From contig CM049318.1 in assembly GCA_026874595.1 (NCBI GenBank), positions 58,624,250 to 58,688,249 of the forward strand: a stretch of DNA of 64,000 nt. The letters run 5' to 3'. Below are positions 61,768 to 64,000 of the stretch, piece by piece. Position 1 is the stretch's first letter; every line of letters starts with the position of its first letter. The notes under the pieces were generated by a model, which had not been told where the DNA came from, did no database searches, and worked only from the letters and a program-made list of their open reading frames with translations. This DNA comes from Sipunculus nudus. Lineage: Eukaryota > Annelida > Sipuncula > Golfingiida > Sipunculidae. Both the position numbers and the translations under genes were made by a program.

Positions 61768-62150
61768 ACTTGTATGTGAGTTATATGTCATTTATAAGGG
61801 ACATATATGGCACTTATAAGTCCCATATATGTCACATATATGGTAGTTATAAGGCACATATATGGGAGTTATAAGGCACATATATGGGACATATATGGGA
61901 GTTATAAGGGACATATATGGGATATATGGGAGTTATAGGGGACCTATATGTGGAAGCCTTATAAGTGACATATAAGGCCTATATATTTGACATATAAGGC
62001 TCCTACCTAATTTGCATATAAAATCCATATACCAGACATATATGTGACATATATGGGAGTTATAAGGTTGGATATAAGGGACATATATGGCACATATATG
62101 TGCCTTATATGTGCCATATAACTTTCACATATATGGCACTTATAAAAATT
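61768..62150. repeat. Right subterminal repeat array of the inserted element
   Basis: About 380 bases of near-tandem GGGAGTTATAAGGCACATAT and GGGACATATATGG units, denser and more regular than the left array, followed by the CGGTAAGGG terminus. Confidence 0.8.
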
Positions 62151-62163
62151 TTCGGTAAGGGGA

Positions 62164-63458
62164 GGCCTCTCTGCTGCCATACGTTTGAGCATCTGCTTGA
62201 GCACACCATTGTGCTTCTCGATCATACCATTACAGATCGGATGTCGGACTGTACAGGTCAGCTGTTTAATAGAAAGGAGACGACTTACCTCTTTCATCAG
62301 ATCTGAGGTAAACTGCGTGCCTTTGTCTGTTAAGACTTCGGATGGCACACCTACCCTTGAGTAAACCTCAACTAATGCCTCTGCCACGGTCTCTGTATCA
62401 ATGTTTTTTAGTGGCACCGCCTCGGGATACCTGGTGGCGTAATCCATTATTGTGAGCACATATCTGTGACCCCTGTCGGATGGAGGATTGATAGCTCCTA
62501 TTATATCAAGCGCTATGCGTTTAAACGGGGTATCCATTATCGGCATACGCCCTAAAGGTACCTGGACTACCTTGCCTTTCGGCAAAGTCCTCTGGCAAAT
62601 CCCACAAGACCTGCAAAACATGCGTACCTCCTCGTACATACCAGGCCAATAGAACTGGCTCCTTATGCGGTCATAAGTACGGCTGATTCCCTGATGCCCC
62701 GCCATCAGTGTCTCATGACCCATTTTTAAGGTATCACGCCTGCAGTTAGCTGGCACTACTAACTGATCACCTTGACTCAAATGGCTCTGCTCTAGACGTC
62801 TTCTCACAAGGAAATTATTCTTTACAAGGAACTGGTACTTACTACCGTCCGGTGGAGGTTCTTTAGCCTTCTGCCACAGATGCGACAGAGTATCATCCTC
62901 CTGCTGGTACTTAAGAAATTGGTCAGGACTTACCTCTCCGATCTGACTGGGAACCTTCAAAGGACGAGTCGGCTTATCCTTCTGCCGTGCCATCTGCCTC
63001 GTTTCAACTGCGTACGCGTCATCTGTGACACTTACCTCCTTAGCTGCAGTTTCAGCCTTACCACAGGTAACAGACTTGTTATTACCGATAGTCCAATTAG
63101 GATTAGGATCAGATGGCTCACGCGCACCAGATACATTGCCAATAATGAGATCATAAACGGGATCAGATACGCACAAAACCCTGAGTTCTCCTGAATAGAA
63201 AGGAGTACTTACCTGAACGACTGCAAGAGGAAATGTGCGTGCGGTTCCGTCAATCAACACGCAATCCTGATTCTCTCCAAGAAACTGGCTTTCCGGTACC
63301 AACTCTCGTCGCACAACTGCACTGCTGCAGCCAGAATCACGGAGTACCGTGACTGTTTTCCCTTCGACCTGGCCCTCACACGTGGGCATTTTTAGTTGTG
63401 AGCCCCTTACCTTTGAAGAACCATTCATATTCAATAAAGTCACATGGTAAAAAAACAC
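62164..63458 (-). CDS. Gypsy-2 pol, first part: protease and integrase (3' cut by insertion)
   Basis: The open frame begins at 63458, overlapping gag in another frame, so a ribosomal frameshift or similar is expected. Protease: catalytic 'VLRDSGCSSAVV' at residues 38-49 and DLIIGN at 103-108. Integrase: zinc ligands H248, H255, C285, C288; catalytic D318 (ALDIIG), D378 (LTDKGTQF) and E414 (MIEKHN), with DX35E spacing. The element sequence ends at about residue 432; the open frame then runs on into the inserted element to a stop at 62007, which removes the C-terminal domain from this product. Confidence 0.9.
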
Positions 63459-64000
63459 CTCAATTCAACACTCTGCTCATCAAATTTACAACAATCCCGG
63501 AGTTCATTCACAAAGCAACCTACCTCGTTGTCTTTCTCCCCGGACGCCCCATTTTGTTCTGCAACGCAAGAAGTACCGTCCTTATATCTGGACCTGGGCA
63601 TCTCAAGAGATGCTGCTTTCTCTCTCCCACCTGACTGTTTAGCATACATCTTACAGTCTTTTGCAAGATGTGCCAGGCTATCACACAGAAAACATCTGCG
63701 GCCGTGCGATTTACCGAAAGAACCGGTAGGCTTGCTACCCACGTGACCACCTGGTTTACAATCATTGGCTACGCCCTGCTCAGTCCGACCTTGGAATCTA
63801 GGTCTATTAACCGGTTTGGCTTGCCCAACAAAACCTCCTAACCCATGGGCCTCTGTGTAACTCTCTGCTGCAGATGCTAACATATCAATGGTTTTACATT
63901 GCTTCTCTCTCAGAAAAGCGGCTAATTTCTCACTACAGGATCGGATAAACTGCTCACGCAGGATCAAATCTAACAATGATTTGTAATCTTGTTCAATACC
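63440..64000 (-). CDS. Gypsy-2 gag C-terminal part (5' end outside window)
   Basis: The - strand frame continues from beyond 63976. It reads 'IRSCSEKLAAFLREKQCKTI', typical of the helical C-terminal capsid region, then Gly/Arg-rich RNA-binding residues and one CCHC zinc knuckle CFLCDSLAHLAKDC (C-x2-C-x4-H-x4-C). It ends at 63440, overlapping the pol frame by 19 nt. Confidence 0.8.
   Translation of the reverse strand, partial: GIEQDYKSLLDLILREQFIRSCSEKLAAFLREKQCKTIDMLASAAESYTEAHGLGGFVGQAKPVNRPRFQGRTEQGVANDCKPGGHVGSKPTGSFGKSHGRRCFLCDSLAHLAKDCKMYAKQSGGREKAASLEMPRSRYKDGTSCVAEQNGASGEKDNEVGCFVNELRDCCKFDEQSVELRCFFTM

Larger units (their letters stand above)
57946..62161. mobile_element. 4.2-kb DNA element inserted in Gypsy-2 integrase
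   Basis: The + strand left end is CCCTTACGAAAATGG and the right end, inverted, CCCTTACCGAAAATTTT. GA flanks both sides (57944-57945, 62162-62163); removing the element and one GA leaves an uninterrupted integrase codon register at that point. Inside each end are several hundred bases of short degenerate repeats (TTATAAGG, ATATAAGG, ACATATATGG). The interior (58260-61770) has no transposase-sized frame but may hold a small spliced gene. The 2-bp duplication and this terminus do not let me name a superfamily. Confidence 0.85.
54748..64000 (-). mobile_element. Gypsy-2: Ty3/gypsy element on - strand, interrupted by a DNA element
   Basis: Read on the - strand: gag C-terminus (63976-63440), protease plus integrase (63458-62164), then after the 57946-62161 insertion integrase C-terminus, RT and RNase H (57945-55884), a purine tract (about 55706-55722) and the 3' LTR (55705-54748). 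The 5' LTR lies outside the window. The frames are long and free of stops apart from the insertion, so it is much younger than Gypsy-1. Integrase precedes RT, the Gmr1-type order. Its orientation is opposite to EAF, whose intron it probably occupies. Confidence 0.9.

Noticed and set aside
57966-62150. Short spaced repeats that superficially resemble a CRISPR array
   Set aside because: Unit lengths and spacings are irregular, repeats are degenerate, the DNA is from an animal and the arrays sit symmetrically at the ends of a transposon-like insertion.
61768-62150. Serum-response CArG boxes in the ATATATGG repeats
   Set aside because: The units mostly read CACATATATGG and lack the CC-(A/T)6-GG frame consistently; the similarity follows from the AT-rich repeat.
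57946-62161. Helitron interpretation of the inserted element
   Set aside because: It has inverted termini and a 2-bp target duplication; no TC...CTRR ends or A/T insertion site are seen.
54748-64000. Endogenous retrovirus with an envelope gene
   Set aside because: Between RNase H and the 3' LTR of Gypsy-2 only about 180 bases remain, and no envelope-like frame exists. It is a retrotransposon, not a virus.

Overview
This is eukaryotic, AT-rich animal DNA. Coding exons are short, bounded by GT/AG introns, and scattered among microsatellites, long C-runs, inverted-repeat elements and Ty3/gypsy-type retroelements. The dispersed repeats (for example runs of TGACCTTTGACCT, or GGGGCGGATCCAGG termini) and the gene content fit a marine invertebrate. 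A mollusc, probably a bivalve, is my best guess; this is inferred from repeat style and not proven.

Two host genes lie on the + strand. Gene 1 (2245-16689; its 5' end is outside the window) encodes a single-pass membrane protein. It has a degenerate LDL-receptor class B (YWTD-like) beta-propeller, a Ser/Thr-rich stalk, one membrane helix and a long cytoplasmic tail. The tail is built from symmetric exons whose lengths are multiples of three. One 123-nt tail exon (41 codons, with a YTPL motif) occurs five times; the last four copies sit in a near-perfect 543-bp tandem array. A short alternative last exon (7858-7930) would end the protein early with a PDZ-ligand-like C-terminus. Gene 2 (24824 to beyond 45441) is the ELL-associated factor (EAF) gene. 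Six exons are visible, with introns of 3-6 kb full of repeats; the last exon(s) were not found.

Mobile DNA fills much of the rest. Gypsy-1 (8315-14312, + strand, decayed) sits in the intron between copies 1 and 2 of the duplicated tail exon. It has two LTRs plus an extra 190-bp internal tail upstream of the left LTR. Gypsy-2 (54748 to beyond 64000, - strand) has long open frames. Both place integrase before reverse transcriptase, the order known from Gmr1-type gypsy elements. Gypsy-2 is split inside its integrase by a 4,216-bp DNA element (57946-62161). That element has short CCCTTAC-type inverted termini, a 2-bp GA target duplication and subterminal arrays of ATATAAGG/ATATATGG-like repeats. 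Its interior holds a possible small spliced gene and no recognisable transposase.

Other elements with visible boundaries are a 2,260-bp foldback element with 11-bp target duplications (42301-44560), a GC-rich MITE flanked by TTAA (49868-50426) and a ~314-bp MITE with 9-bp direct repeats (22355-22668). There is also a LINE fragment (49048-49737) and several tandem duplications. EAF intron 3 carries a ~136-bp repeat that spreads five perfect DR1-type nuclear-receptor half-site pairs over about 530 bp.

Regions 1-2244, 16690-24600 and 45442-54747 hold mostly repeats. Beyond the items listed I see no supportable genes there.
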